Origin: Pomphorhynchus laevis
Lineage: Eukaryota > Acanthocephala > Palaeacanthocephala > Echinorhynchida > Pomphorhynchidae
Direction: 5' to 3'
Length of the DNA: 64,000 nt
Assembly (NCBI GenBank): GCA_012934845.2
Contig: WNNJ02000487.1
Span: 372,001-436,000 of the forward strand
Shown: piece by piece, positions 22,280-35,359 of the stretch
Numbering within the stretch: position 1 is the first letter of the stretch
How the letters are laid out: every line of letters starts with the position of its first letter
Notes under the pieces: generated by a model
What the model saw: only the letters and a program-made list of their open reading frames with translations
Database searches by the model: none
Told to the model about the DNA's origin: nothing
Position numbers and translations under genes: made by a program

Positions 22280-22620
22280 ACAAAAATTACATTTGTAAAC
22301 TTATTGTCTAATCGGGGATGATCAAGCTTGAGAACTTTGGATGACATATTTTCATCTTGTTCTGACATTAAATCTCGGACTAATTTAATTAAATTTTAAA
22401 TGTTTGTGTATAATTAATGGGAATATTTATTTTGAACTTGAACAACGAGGCCATCAATATTAACATTTATATTATTCAAGGGCAAACGGATCTAGTGACA
22501 TGATTAGGCGATCTGTATCAGCTTCAAATTCTAGCGGCGAGCCGGTGAAAATGCTCGGCAGACTGGATCTAGCTTGCGGTCCGCTGGTTGCCCAAAGATG
22601 ACATAAATGCTAAAAATAGC
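22280..22620 (-). CDS. Possible alternative 3' exons of the Tuba-like gene
   Basis: Downstream of the stop at 22915 the minus strand has two more exon-like pieces. After CTATTTTTAG, 22613 begins HLCHLWATSGPQARS and continues SSLPSIFTGSPLEFEADTD to a stop near 22476, in phase 0 with the exon ending at 23102. Then after AAATTAG, about 22384-22288 reads RDLMSEQDENMSSKVLKLDH and ends at GTAATTTTTG. They could be alternative last exons, another gene, or chance; the first is also open on the + strand. Confidence 0.3.
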
Positions 22621-22914
22621 AATATGACTCAACAGTGACATGTTTAGCAATGTATTATAATAAATGGGTGTATAAATATAAGTGAAATATAATGTTTATT
22701 GAAAAATAAAATACCAAAACTTGTTAGTTAAACTTCAATAAATAGAATTGAATATTCGATTAGTATACGAATCGCTTCTCTTGTATTTTTATATCCGCAC
22801 GTTGCAGATGCATTAGTTATCTAGTGATGCTCGTTTGGGTGATGCTTGCCGTTTATTTGATAGCGACAACTAAATTGCAATAAAAATCAATCAGTGACAA
22901 AAACTGGAGACGGA

Positions 22915-25900
22915 TCATGCCATTTGTGCTTTGAGGAGCTTTTGATCGTCAGTCGAGAACAATCCAGAAAGACTCGTCGAGAAAGGTATATTAATAATGC
23001 AATCAATAGACTGTGTGATTTCTTCTGATGCCGAGGATGTACAAAAATTGAACTAGACGTTTGTTTGCAATACTTTTTAAAATGTTACAACGTCAAGTAA
23101 CCTGGTTTATGCAAGATATTTGGTGTAATTGAAAATGCTTAGTGAACTTGGATTGTAGTATGTAGAAATTGTAGGCGCATTGGTTAAATCCAGATTGAAT
23201 TTGTTGGCACAGCGGTGTCAATAATATACATAATTGTTCATTTAGGGCAACGTACTCTGAAAGGATGCTTTTGGCTTCTTGCTAAAACAATTCAAGATAC
23301 ATTTGAAATTATTCAGTTAGCATTTTGTTACAATAATTTGTAATTAAATATTTTGTTACTTTATAAAAATTATTAAAAAATATTATTTTATATTATAATA
23401 AATTTCGTATTAATTTTATAATTTAAATTATAATAATTTATTTATTAATAAAAAATCAACATTGAAAAATTAATTAATTATAATTAATTAAAAATTAATT
23501 ATATAAAATATTATTTTATTTCGAAAGCAAAATCCAGTGTACAGGAGAAAACTTATTTGATCCAAATTTAAACGAATTTAAAACCAACGAATAATTTAAA
23601 TAATTATCCATTATAAACAATATATAATTTTAATTTATGTTGTCAAAAATTTATTTGTTACAAATAATTTGTAAAGAATTGAGAAAAAAATTAATAATAA
23701 CATAATATAATATGATATTATGTTATGATATTATATTATTTAAAGTCGTTTCTGGTCAATTAGCTGTTAATTAAGAACTCTACCATCATAATTTTAAGCA
23801 ATTTGCTGAATAGTATTTTATTGCAAGATTTTGCGAAATATTTTTTATCCTGTTTTGTGATTTAAAGTAAAGTTTTTTAACTTTTGCAATTTAGATCTAT
23901 AGAATGTCATTTTAATTTAGACTTCAAATGAAATGAGACTATTTCATAATTTGTCTTGATTTTTGTGCAAAACAAAACAAAATAATTTATGCTTACATCA
24001 CGTAATGAATCAATAAATAGAGCGCAATTAAAATTTAAATTAATTTAAATTATGTTCTATATATTCAAAATTATGTTTAAAGTATTTAATTAATAATTTT
24101 GTTAGTTTAATTTGCCGATATGGATAAATATACAGACATAGATGACCATGTGATGAATCAAAAATGATAATTTGCGTTTATTCGTATTTTTCGCAATCAT
24201 TAAAATTTATCAAGTAAAACTAATATTTTTATCTTTAAGAATTCAAACTTTTTTAGTTCTAAAATTTTTACATAATGTAAAAATTTATATATTATGTGTC
24301 GCAAATTACTTTAAGATATAAAAATGAAATGTCAAAGAAGCGTAGCATTGACAGCAAATGTTAAAATTTAAGTTTTGGTAACTTTAGACCTCATTACGCG
24401 TCCTATTACGTTCGTAATCGAGTAGCTTGTCCATACGCTTATCAATTAATTTCTGTGGTTTCTTCATAAGATAGAGCAACATTCTCAGCGGACTGGAAAT
24501 GGTTTTATCGATGTTTGTTTTCTCAAAAATAAAATACAAAAATATTGTGGATTGAAATTGAAGACTGTAAACACACCATACTGTTAATGTATACTTCAAA
24601 GGAATCTGTTTCTTTTGCGTAACTGAGATTATTACTTTTCGTGAGATTAGTAAAAGGCATTAAGGATAGTATATCGGTATAGCGATTGATCATACTCTAA
24701 ATAATAATGTAGGCTTTTAATATTTTATGGTTTCGTAATTTTGTAAAAAAACTATATATTTTTTAAATTCTTTAACCCGTTATCATGATTTTTACAAATC
24801 TTTTATGGTTTTGTAGAATTATAATCTTTCAAGAATTATAATAACAATTTTTATTATAAATATTTTATGGAGAACAATTTAATCTTAAATTCATTATTAT
24901 TAATGAATTATATCAATTTATTTTTTTTATATTTATTTTTTATATCAAAAATTTGATGTTTATTATTACAAAATTTTCTTTATAAAAGAAAAATAAAAAT
25001 TTTTATAAAAATAACAGAAATTATAAGTTAATTTAAAATTTGCAATGTTTATATAGATATATTTATGAAATTAATTGTGCTGGTTTTTTTAATTTTGTTC
25101 AGTTTATAAATAAACAAATTATTTTTCAGAAATAATAATTCATAACTAATTGACCAACAAATTTGGTCAACAAATTCAATGTTTGATTTCATTTTCAATT
25201 ATTTTTGTTACAAATTAAAAGCGAACATTAAATAGCAACAACATTTAGTATGGGTTTGGTCTTTAAATGCAGTTTTAACTTCGACGATTAAGTGAAGGAA
25301 TTGTCGCATATCTAGCAAACAAATGACTTATGGTTTACGTGCATTATAATGTGATTAAATGGTCATCTCTTGATTTAAAAGCAGCAAAACAGGGAGTGCA
25401 CGGATAAGGTCTTTCTTTAATATGGCTTCGTATGTGATCCTGTAGATTACTGGGCGCAATGTAAGGGAAACCTTATCCCTAGATCCAAATATATATTTAA
25501 ATGAATTTAAATCCTACAAATAATTTTAATAATTGACTATTTTAATAATATATTTTGGTTTTATAATCATGAACTAGTCATCAGTCATTTGTTATAACAT
25601 CAGCACAACAATCAGCGATGTTACGCTTAGGATTTATCTCGTCTTTGCGGAAATACAAATATCCTTTCATTATTTTTTAGATTTATTAATCTTAGATTAA
25701 AAATTAATTCGTCGTTAAGACGAATTTATAAATTATCAGATTAATAAAGAGATGGAGACTTATAAGTCTAGATATGTTATCTAGACATTTATCTATAGCT
25801 CAGAAGAATAATAACTAAAAATAAATAATTGTATCTTTGCACAAGTACATAATCAAAAACAAACACTTATGCTGATTCACTTTTATAAATTTGGAATTCT

Positions 25901-28900
25901 AGAACAGAATCAATAAAACACCAAATCTATTTTTATCATTCGCTAGCTGAAACAAAACATAACCAGAAATACATCCATCAACAGAAATTCAATCATCTGA
26001 GTCGTGTGTTTCTGATGTAGCACTGGCGAATTTGGAGTCGGATTTGTTAATGCGGCTATGAAATTTCAATTTAAATATTTAATTGGAATCACAGGAAAGA
26101 CTCATATTTACAGGATAATTTGTAATCATGAAAAAAATAAGAAACGAATTTTTTAATTTACAGTCAATAATAAAATTTATAAATCTGCAGTCTATCGCCA
26201 TACAAAATAAAAGAACATCAAATAAAAATCGAAACATACTTGTAGAGATTTCATATACTTTGAAACAGATATTGTAAATATCATTATTTTTTCTTTAATT
26301 TCCTTAAATTGCAGTTCGAGTTCCTCGAAACGTCGGTCAATCTACAGGTTAAGGACACATTTTAAATTTGAAAACAAAAGACTATACAAACCAACAGTTG
26401 TGAACCGTTTATCCTAACAATTACTTTTTGAATTGCGCGATTGGTAACCTTATCAATTGATTTAAAATTAAATGAATACAATTTTTCAAAAAATGATCGT
26501 TCTTCTTTTGTTAGGTATTTGAAAACTGAAAGAATAAAACGTTATTTAAACCAACTACGAAAATCAAAAAGTTATAATTTAAAGTATTAATATTTTGAAT
26601 TTAATTTTTTTATTTAATATTTTAAATTTGCTATGTAATATTAAATACAATAATTGATTATATATTAATACATAATATAATACATTATTATGTATTATAT
26701 ATTAATACATAATAGGTATAAAATAGGTATATGAATTAAATAGGTATAAATCCAACACTATTATAGAAATAATATATAATATATGCACTATATATTATTT
26801 AGATATACTATTTATATAAAAAATATAAATTTACTTGACATTTTGCTTTGAAGTTCAGATGTAAATAACAAATGATGATAGAAAAGATTAAAATATCATT
26901 TTATCCTCGAAAAGATTAAAATATCATTTTATCCTCCTACAGTATTAGGAGGATATAGTCCTCCTAATACATCTTTCCATTTAAAATGTAATAGCATTTT
27001 AAAATCTTAAATTTTAATTTGTTTTCTAAAATCCTAACTTTTTCTTGAATTAAATAAAAAAACGTTTTTCTAAATTATTATAAAATTCGATAAATTACAA
27101 AAAATTAAATGTTGGCCATATTAAATTTGAATTAAATTTGTAACTTAGTGATTCAAATTATACGAGGACTATATTATTCTATAGTCCTCGTTTACAGTAT
27201 AGTTATAGTTTACCGTAAATATCGTTTTGGATGTTATTTTTGTAAGTAATATTATTGTACTAACCAAGAATTGTTTAACCATTTTATAATATGCTCATTG
27301 TATCTGATTGACCAGATATCTGATTTCTGATATTTAATTGACGGTCTGATTGAAAAAGTCAAATTAACAATCAGTTTGAAAATATGTGTGACGATTACAT
27401 TAAATCAAACTGAAATCTCACAACATGGTTTGTAAATATGGAATTAAATTAATATAATTTAATTAATATAATATAACAAAATTATATTATTATATTATTA
27501 AATTAATATAATATATAATCTTAATATAATACAATATTTAATTAATATATTCCATGTAATTACTATGCACTTTGAATTTAATTAATTTTAATGTAACTTT
27601 TAATTTGCGCCTATTGCTATCCACAAAAATGTGGATATCCGTAAAAATGTTGTAAATACTAAACTTTAAGATGTAATTGTAATTTAGCAACTTAGTAACC
27701 AGCTGATTAATAAATTTCCAATTTTTCAACTTTAAAAAATCGTTTTATCTCCGAAAATGTGTATTCTCTGCTTATAAGACGTCAAATGTCTGAATATGTA
27801 AAACTTAAATTTCAATATTATTTTCATTCTCCTACATCTATTTTGCGGGTTGCTACATTAAAAAGATTATATATAATAGTTTCAAAATTTGACAAAGATA
27901 ATATGTAAAATTAAAAGAGGAGTCTCATTTCTAATGAGACTAGTGATAAAATGTCATCATCAGTGACATATATATTATCTGGATAAATTTAGTTAATTTA
28001 TATATTTACCAATATGATTGCGAGCTCGAAGCTCATCAATGGACTGAACAAAATCTTTCATTAGCTCATTAACTTCTTTGTAAATCTTATAATCATCGTT
28101 GCTATCGTCAGAACATTGAAGCTAAAAAGTTGAAAATAAAATTGGACGAAAACTATGCATATAGAATATACTTTACATAAACGATTTAATAAAATTGGAT
28201 ATTGCATAAGTCGTTGGATAGGATAGGTGAACAATAATTCTAGATTTTTGAACTTTGTTTCGTGCTTGATTTGCTCATAGCTGATTTCCAATTCTGATCG
28301 AACGTCACTGGCTAACTTTCCGAATACAACAGTAAGTTTATCGTACTTAAAAACGTATTCGCTGTAAACGTCAGAAAATTCATTCCAATTTTGATGAAGA
28401 AATTCACCAATAGACATGGATTCAATCTGCACATAATAGCAAAATTTCGAACTGAATCTGGACACACTTTCCAATGTTGTGAATATACATCTGTATTCAT
28501 CTTCAGACAGCTAAGATTACAATTTATATAATTTAAAATAGCATTTTAAAATCTCAAATTTTAATTTGTTTTCTAAAATTCTAACTTTTTCTTGAATTAA
28601 ATTGAAAATTTTTCTTAAATTATTAAAAAATTCGATACATTACAAAAAATTAAATGTTAGCCATAGAAAATTTGAATTAGATTTGTAACTTAGTGATTCA
28701 GATTTAAATACTTTGAAAAAGATAAATAATTATCAAATAATTCGAAAAAAATCAACTAAATAAAAAAATACTTACATTGTAATTTGCTATTAAACTACAT
28801 TTTTTCAACTAAAAAATATAAAAAATTGCAACTATAAAAAATACTGACATTGTAATTTGTTCTTAAAATGATATTTATCTACTGATATACAATTTAACTG

Positions 28901-31900
28901 GTTAACTGGTGTTTACTTGTCAAATATGTCAAATTCAAGATTATTATAACTTAATAAATTAAATATTACTTTAATAATTCAATTTATAAATAATGATTTT
29001 ATAGTCAATAAATCATCGTAGACGCAATCATCTACTATTAATATATTATGTGATAATATGAAATAGTAAGAAGAATATTAAGGAAGAGACATCACCATAT
29101 TAAAATCAAGATTAAAGCAGGTGGAATAGATGTCAATGTCATAGACAAACGCTTGAACAATCAAGTTTCATAAAATATTATTGTTTTTGAACATTGTGAT
29201 AAAAACGAAAGCAGGAAGTACACAAATAGATTGGCATGTTTTATACATATATGATTTCAGACGTCAGTAATGCGTATAATATATAAATGAAAACGAAGTG
29301 AAGTAATACGCCAGCATCTGTTTTATTAATTTTAACATTTTGATAGTTTTTGTATATTTTGCTTTTGTCCTAGAAAGCTCAGGCAATTCGTTAGTAATAA
29401 CTAACCGAATCTTACTTGACGCTCAAAGGTCCTTAAATCAATTATAAGTCACTATGAGTCTAAGAAAAATATAAATTTAATTCTAATAGGTACATATAGG
29501 TATAGATAAAAGACAATAAAATAGATGTCTTTACAGACAAAAACATCATTAGATATTGATGTAATAACGCATCAAAAATAGCATTAACGATAAAAAGCAG
29601 ATGACATTTGATTTTTGAATATTTTCGACATGTCGGTCATATTTTTTGTTATCAAAAACTGGAGTAATATGAATCGTATTTGTTTCAAGCAATCATTACA
29701 ATATACGCGTTCATTAAGATAATAAGCATTGGATGGGTATGTTGACAATATTATTTTCGGTATCAGCTGTTTCATTATGAAAAATCCATTTCAATTAATA
29801 AATTTATACACTCCAATAAAAAATATGTTTTTACATTGAAAAATTATGTTTAACAAAACTTTCGTTTAACCAGACTTAATATTAAGGTGATATACTATCA
29901 CCTTAATATAGTGATAGTATATATTACGGTGATAATATAATATCTACTATCACCATAATTAATTAGAAATACAGATGTCAATAATTTGTAGAATCCAAAT
30001 ACTTATACTTTCGAAAAAAGTATAAAACGATATTTTATCTTTTATTTTTTCATTATTTTTAATAATGAATAACTTTTTTAATATCATAGTATTATAACCT
30101 GATCAATATCTCAAAGCTAAATAAAATTATTTACATTTTATAATTTGAAAAATATCAAACAGCCAGAAATATATGGCGATTTTATTATTTTAGTCAGATC
30201 ACATTATTCATAGCAACGACGACGTTATTAATAACAAAAACACAGTTTAAATGGCATTTGATCAATTTAAAACGTATTAGATCCATTTTGCAACGATGAC
30301 GTTATTCATGACAACATTAGCATTTGCAACAAGGACTTCTTTGATTACGAATTCTTAAAAACGTATTAATATTATAAAGAGGTTGCATACAACATTTTAT
30401 AGCATCAGATTTAAAGCATTAAAGTATAAAGAACGATATTTTTAACTGTAACGTCACAGATTTTGCTAACCTTGTTTCAATGTCTTACTGTTTCTTCACA
30501 CATTATAAAGTTTTAATTTAAAAATTTTAAAATTTTTGCACAATTTAATTAATATAAATTATCTTACATTGAAAAATATAAACTTCAATATGTTTTGGAA
30601 AATATACATACAAAATGCATATTTCGTTGGGCCACACGCTCCATAACCAAATTCAAACACTTGCTGTACTGTCCTTCACTTCTTAAAATTTCTTCAACGA
30701 CATGAGATTCCATTTGTATCGAATGTATTTTGGTCAGCTCTTGACGAACACTTGACGATACAAATTACAATGAGCTGACATTAATTTTCTTACACACGAT
30801 TGTTGATCGTAAATGAATTCATTGTACGTTATCAACGATTTCTCAATGTACCGCTTTATATCGTCACCGTTGGAATCATCACAATTTGTAGCCATTTCTA
30901 TCATAAAAAGTTAATTATATTTATTTGCAAAAACTGATACATTGCGGGATACCTATTAGATTTTGTAAATGAGACTCTAAGTAGGATATTCGTTGCTTTA
31001 CATTTTGTATTGATACTGTATCTTCTTCAAGATCGTCAATAGCAAGCAATGCAGTTTGGGTTCGATTCAGTAGCTATAAATTCGATTTGGTTTTAATCGC
31101 ATCGTTATTATCTAATTTATGCATATTCTTTTCCATTAACATGATTATTTAATAATTTACATTTTCTAACTCAAACAAACGCCAATTGTCACAATTGACA
31201 AAAATCACAACGGGAAACTTTGTGAAGTCAACTTTGCACAATAGATTGCTGCTTGAAAAATTTTTCTAAAAGCTTCCTCTTTTTCTTACTGTAATGACCA
31301 AATTAAAATCATTTTAGTTTAATAAACTCTGGCACATATCTTCTACAAACAGAATCAAATGTTTATAGATTAAATGTTACGTGAGTAACATTTAATCTAT
31401 AAAAGTCAATTCAAGAATTTATATTTTATAGATTTGATTTAATTCAATTCCCGTTACAAAAATTAAAACAAAAACATAACTTTAATGTTAACGTACTTGG
31501 TCTATTTAGCTATTATACCACATTCTTTTAAGACACTCGTTAATTCAATTCCCGTTACAAAAATTAAAACAAAAACATAACTTTAATGTTAACGTACTTG
31601 GTCTATTTAGCTATTATACCACATTCTTTTAAGACACTCGTTAATTCAATTTTCGTTACAAAAATTAAAACAAAAACATAACTTTAATGTTAACGTACTT
31701 GGTCTATTTAGCTATTATACCACATTCTTTTAAGACACTCGTTAATTCAATTTCCGTTACAAAAATTAAAACAAAAACATAACTTTAATGTTAACGTACT
31801 TGGTCTATTTAGCTATTATACCACATTCTTTTAAGACACTCGTTAATTCAATTCCCGTTACAAAAATTAAAACAAAAACATAACTTTAATGTTAACGTAC

Positions 31901-34900
31901 TTGGTCTATTTAGCTATTATACCACATTCTTTTAAGACACTCGTTAATTCAATTCCCGTTACAAAAATTAAAACAAAAACATAACTTTAATGTTAACGTA
32001 CTTGGTCTATTTAGCTATTATACCACATTCTTTTAAGACACTCGTTAACAATTTCCGTTACAAAAATTAAAACAAAAACATAACTTTAATGTTAACGTAC
32101 TTGGTCTATTTAGCCATTACATCCCATTCTTTTAAGACACTCTTTTTGTGTCACGAATTTTTTCATTTTCCTAATTAGTTTAAGAATAAACTAATTTCAC
32201 ATCTTTAAACTTTTGTGCCCTATTTTTGAAATTTTTACAATAAAACTAATTACGAACCAAAAAAATATAAATCAATATTGATATTAATATTGATAAAATA
32301 TTAATATTTATATAAAATAATAGAAAGTGAAGTCTCGAGATATCCCACAAGCTAAATTTTATTTATATTTCGTACATTCCTATGTGTTCATTCTAATGGA
32401 ATTAGAAAATTAGGTTACAATATTTATTAATTATATTATTCACAGCGAAATATTAGTTGTCTAATTACATTGTTTATATCATCTAATTGATCTCTTACAT
32501 TAAAAATGTTTTGTACGAATAATTGAGTATATAACTAAATGATTATGTAATTAGAATTAAATAATAATGTCAATAAATTTTAACTAACCATAAGTTTTTC
32601 TTGACATTTTTTGATTTCATCTAGCATTCCGTCGTTGGAATTGTGAATAGACTCGGAAGAATCAAACCTGATAAGGTCTTCATTGTTTTCAACTGGATTA
32701 GGTAATACTTCATGTCCGTTCGAATTAGTCATTGAGCCTAATTCACCATAAAAGGATCCGTTCCCTGAATAATTATTATATCCACGACAAAATACAATTT
32801 AAATCACAACTTTTGTCGACTAAAAATTTAAAGTATTTGGTTTTCATTTGAATTACATTTTAGTAATCGGTCACATCAAATATTTCTATCTTTAAAAATA
32901 TAAATTAATTATTGCCAGAACATATCTAGAATTGATATTGGTTTAAATACGAGTATTCGTTACTTTTTACTTCATATATGATTGTAATATATCATAATAT
33001 TTAAGTTTCAATATATGCCCAAAACTAGCATTCAACGAGCAATTCCTATTTCTGAAAAATATCCCAAATTTTGAGAAAAATGTCAAAGTAAAAATATACA
33101 ATTTCGGTTGAATCTTCAGCCATCATCAAATACATTGATACATTTAAGCCTTAAAAATATAAAATTATACCCCGAAGATATGAACTGTTAACCTACAGTT
33201 CATACAGTATTAATTTGTTTGTTACACAAATAATTGCATCGTTTATTTTAAAATAAAATAAGTCTCACTTCAATGCCACAATTAACAATTTTTTTTAGAA
33301 AATTTTCAATAATATTATAATTATTATAATAATGTCATTACTCTAATGCCATAATTATATATTAATATATAATTAATTATTAATATATCAACCATGCTAT
33401 ATAATACCATGGTTGATATTAATATATTAATATTAATAGTTGGTATTAATATTAATAGATAGTAGCACGGTTAGATTCAACCGTTCGTTTCACGTCTGTT
33501 CAAATTCATTATATGAATGAATAGCAGGTCCCCTGCTTTTATCTCTTCTGCTTGGCGATCTCTCTTCGTTTATCAAACCTTACTCCTTTTACGTCATGCA
33601 ATGCGACGATGACATCCTCATCTATGATCGTACACCCGCACATCGCATACACGATATCAGCATTTCTGCCTCAAACTGTCTTTCTTCTATCTACAAACGT
33701 CTCTCCCATGTTTATCTTGTTCTAAACCCCGACAAGTCTAAAATAATGTGGATCCTCACCCGTAAACCAAACATATCTCCTCCCATTGTATTTTTTGCCT
33801 CATCGATCATCCCATAGTCCACATTCAGACTTAGGCATCCATTTCAATGATCACCATTCCCTTAAACCTTTCGTCCGCGACAAGGTCCGCTCGTCTAACT
33901 TAATTATCCGTGACATCCGCCGTATCCGCCCCCTTATCGACTTCCGTTCTTGTATGTCTAGTCTTTCATCGCTTCTTTTTCCCAAAATCGATTACTGCCT
34001 CAGCCTTTTCGCCAATTCTCCAAAAACCATTATCATACCCCTACAACGAATAATCAACTCCGCCGTTTGAGTGCTCTTTCGTCTCCGTCGCTTCGAACAC
34101 ACATCCTGCCCAACTCTACTGGCCCCAATTTATATCCGTATCCAACTTCTGCTTCTTCTCGTCACATCGCTTTCGGCTCCTATCATTCAACAACCTCCCT
34201 ATCTTAGAGTATACTCGCCCCACCTCTCTATCACTGCGTTCCCGTCATACCCTCTTACTCCACGTTCCCAATTACTCCAACAACTACGGTCTCCGATCCT
34301 TCCTCATCGCCTCCACACTCGCCTGGAATCAGCTCCCACTCAACGTCTGCCGCGCTTCCTCAGATATTGCATTCAAATACCGCCTCCGTACTCACCTCCT
34401 CGACACATGATTTAGATTTTTTTGTTGTTGTGGTCATGTAAGCGTGTGCCGGCACGCATTTTCCACGTCAAAATAAACCTTTTTTAATTAACTATTTTTG
34501 CTATAAAATTGTCAATTTATAAAAAATGATATTTTTCAATTTATGTTGATAAAATTGTGATAAAATCGTATCAGATGTAGATGTTTTATATAATTATTTA
34601 ATTTCAAATAATTTACACACTTTCTCGGTCCTCTCCATCGTCACTAGGTTCAGCAATGGGTGATGCTGTGCATTCTGAAATTGATTGATAAATTGAATCA
34701 TCTAAATCAGAATTGTTAAAATAAGCAAATAAGCAAACTTCTTAACTTGTTTGTTGAGTCTGGAATTCACTTGTATTTTGTTTATGTAGGTTTTCTTGAT
34801 TTGGCGATAAGCTGCCTAGAATTGAAATCAATAAGCACACAAAAGCCTAGTGTTTGATTTCAAACCGTAAACGTTTGTGTCGCCAGGTTTCCAATTCCAT

Positions 34901-35100
34901 AGGATATCTATACAACTTGACGGGAACCACCCGGATTTGTCACATATTTTACCGAATAGCCATTCATTTTCTTGTTTCCTTATTTGAACGATTTCTCCAT
35001 GCATTAGCGATAGCATATTGCTTTGGTTATTCCCCGAACTATATTCACGTACAACGATTCCGTAAAGAACGTTATTTAAAGGTAGAACTTCCGTATCCAT
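22915..35100 (-). CDS. SH3-coiled coil-DH-BAR Rho-GEF, Tuba/DNMBP-like (14 exons)
   Basis: Predicted 665-aa guanine-nucleotide exchange factor for Rho-family GTPases (Cdc42 in Tuba). Exons, 5' to 3': 35100-34866, 34815-34747, 34674-34621, 32764-32589, 31073-30953, 30897-30798, 30750-30612, 28510-28172, 28121-28010, 26525-26425, 26341-26240, 24521-24390, 23281-23102, 23052-22915; the frame stays open throughout. SH3 at about 14-67 (SLMHGEIVQIR ... EWLFG ... GWFPSS). Coiled coil about 165-260. DH about 265-445: VVEEILRSEGQYSKCL (CR1), LSEDEYRCIF, then NLELLFTYPIQRLMQYPILL (CR3). BAR about 450-620: SPLRMLLYLMKKPQKLIDKR, MDKLLDY, EYVALNEQL. Introns range from about 46 nt to over 2 kb. Weak points: donor of exon 6, GAG|GTCTAA at 24390, and the N-terminus (Tuba has more SH3s). 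DH and BAR together exclude most other GEFs. Confidence 0.75.
26881..26970. repeat. 28-bp tandem duplication plus 12-bp hairpin
   Basis: GAAAAGATTAAAATATCATT TTATCCTC is present twice in a row (26881-26936). Directly after it, 26942-26953 (GTATTAGGAGGA) pairs perfectly with 26959-26970 across a 5-nt loop. Intronic in the Tuba-like gene. Confidence 0.85.
26985..28705. repeat. Pair of ~165-bp dispersed direct repeats
   Basis: 26985-27155 and 28535-28700 share the run TAGCATTTTAAAATCT...TTTTAATTTGTTTTCTAAAA, then TTTTTCTTGAATTAAAT, AATTCGATAMATTACAAAAA and TTTGTAACTTAGTGATTCA, about 88% alike by eye. No coding potential, terminal repeats or target duplication was seen. Both lie in introns of the Tuba-like gene on either side of the main DH exons. 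Confidence 0.7.
31439..32143. repeat. 101-bp tandem repeat, 7 copies
   Basis: Units start at 31441, 31542, 31643, 31744, 31845, 31946 and about 32047. Each runs AATTCAATTCCCGTTACAAA, then a CATAACTTTAATGTTAACGT block, then GGTCTATTTAGCTATTATAC and TCTTTTAAGACACTCG. Copies 1 to 6 are nearly identical; the seventh is diverged at both ends. It fills the intron between the exons at 32589 and 31073 of the Tuba-like gene. A 19-bp perfect hairpin (31362-31403) sits just outside the array. Confidence 0.95.
33530..34450 (+). mobile_element. LINE RT 3' fragment, C-rich strand
   Basis: Frames give LLSLLLLGDLSSFIKPYSFY, a degenerate CDDDILIYD at the YADD site, LNPDKSKIMWILTRKP, then DLGIHFNDHHSLKPFVRDKV, RLRRFEHTSCPTLLAPIYI and LPRFLRYC. 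This is the order of a CR1/L2/Jockey-type RT from the catalytic box to the C-terminus. It ends in AATAAACCTTTTTT at about 34480, a likely 3' end. Its base composition, GC-richer and C-rich on the + strand, differs from all neighbours, which suggests a younger or imported family. It is interrupted by stops and frame changes and lies inside an intron of the Tuba-like gene. Confidence 0.7.
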
Positions 35101-35219
35101 TACAGAATAGAATCTAATTCACCAAGAGATTTACACTACATTTTATAATCTAGGCTTTCATCTGAGAAAATGTTTATAAATTAGACTTTGAAATTAAAAA
35201 GTCTACCGTTTTTACATAC

Positions 35220-35350
35220 CAATTAGGATGTGGAAACCTAAATATTTTTGATTGATTACTTATCAATTCAGGCGAGAGTATACGAAATATAAAATTACCC
35301 AAAAATGGATAAACCAAACGTGATTGTAATGATGGTGGTAACTGATTGGG
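35220..35350 (-). CDS. Possible upstream exon near the Tuba-like gene
   Basis: After ACCAACGAG and before GTATGTAAA, a 131-nt minus-strand exon-like stretch reads PNQLPPSLQSRLVYPF, LGNFIFRILSPELIS and KIFRFPHPNW. The residue mix looks coding. Its end phase would create a stop if joined to the nearest acceptor before the SH3 exon, so it is not included in that gene model. Product unknown. Confidence 0.3.
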
Positions 35351-35359
35351 CTCGTTGGT

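Noticed and set aside
25970-26065. Exon INKSDSKFASATSETHDSDD (minus) or ESCVSDVALANLESDLL (plus)
   Set aside because: Both strands are open over the same bases and neither joins in phase to the Tuba-like model. No basis for choosing either.
34071-34415. A separate 114-aa plus-strand gene
   Set aside because: It is the shifted-frame continuation of the LINE RT C-terminus at 33.53-34.45 kb.
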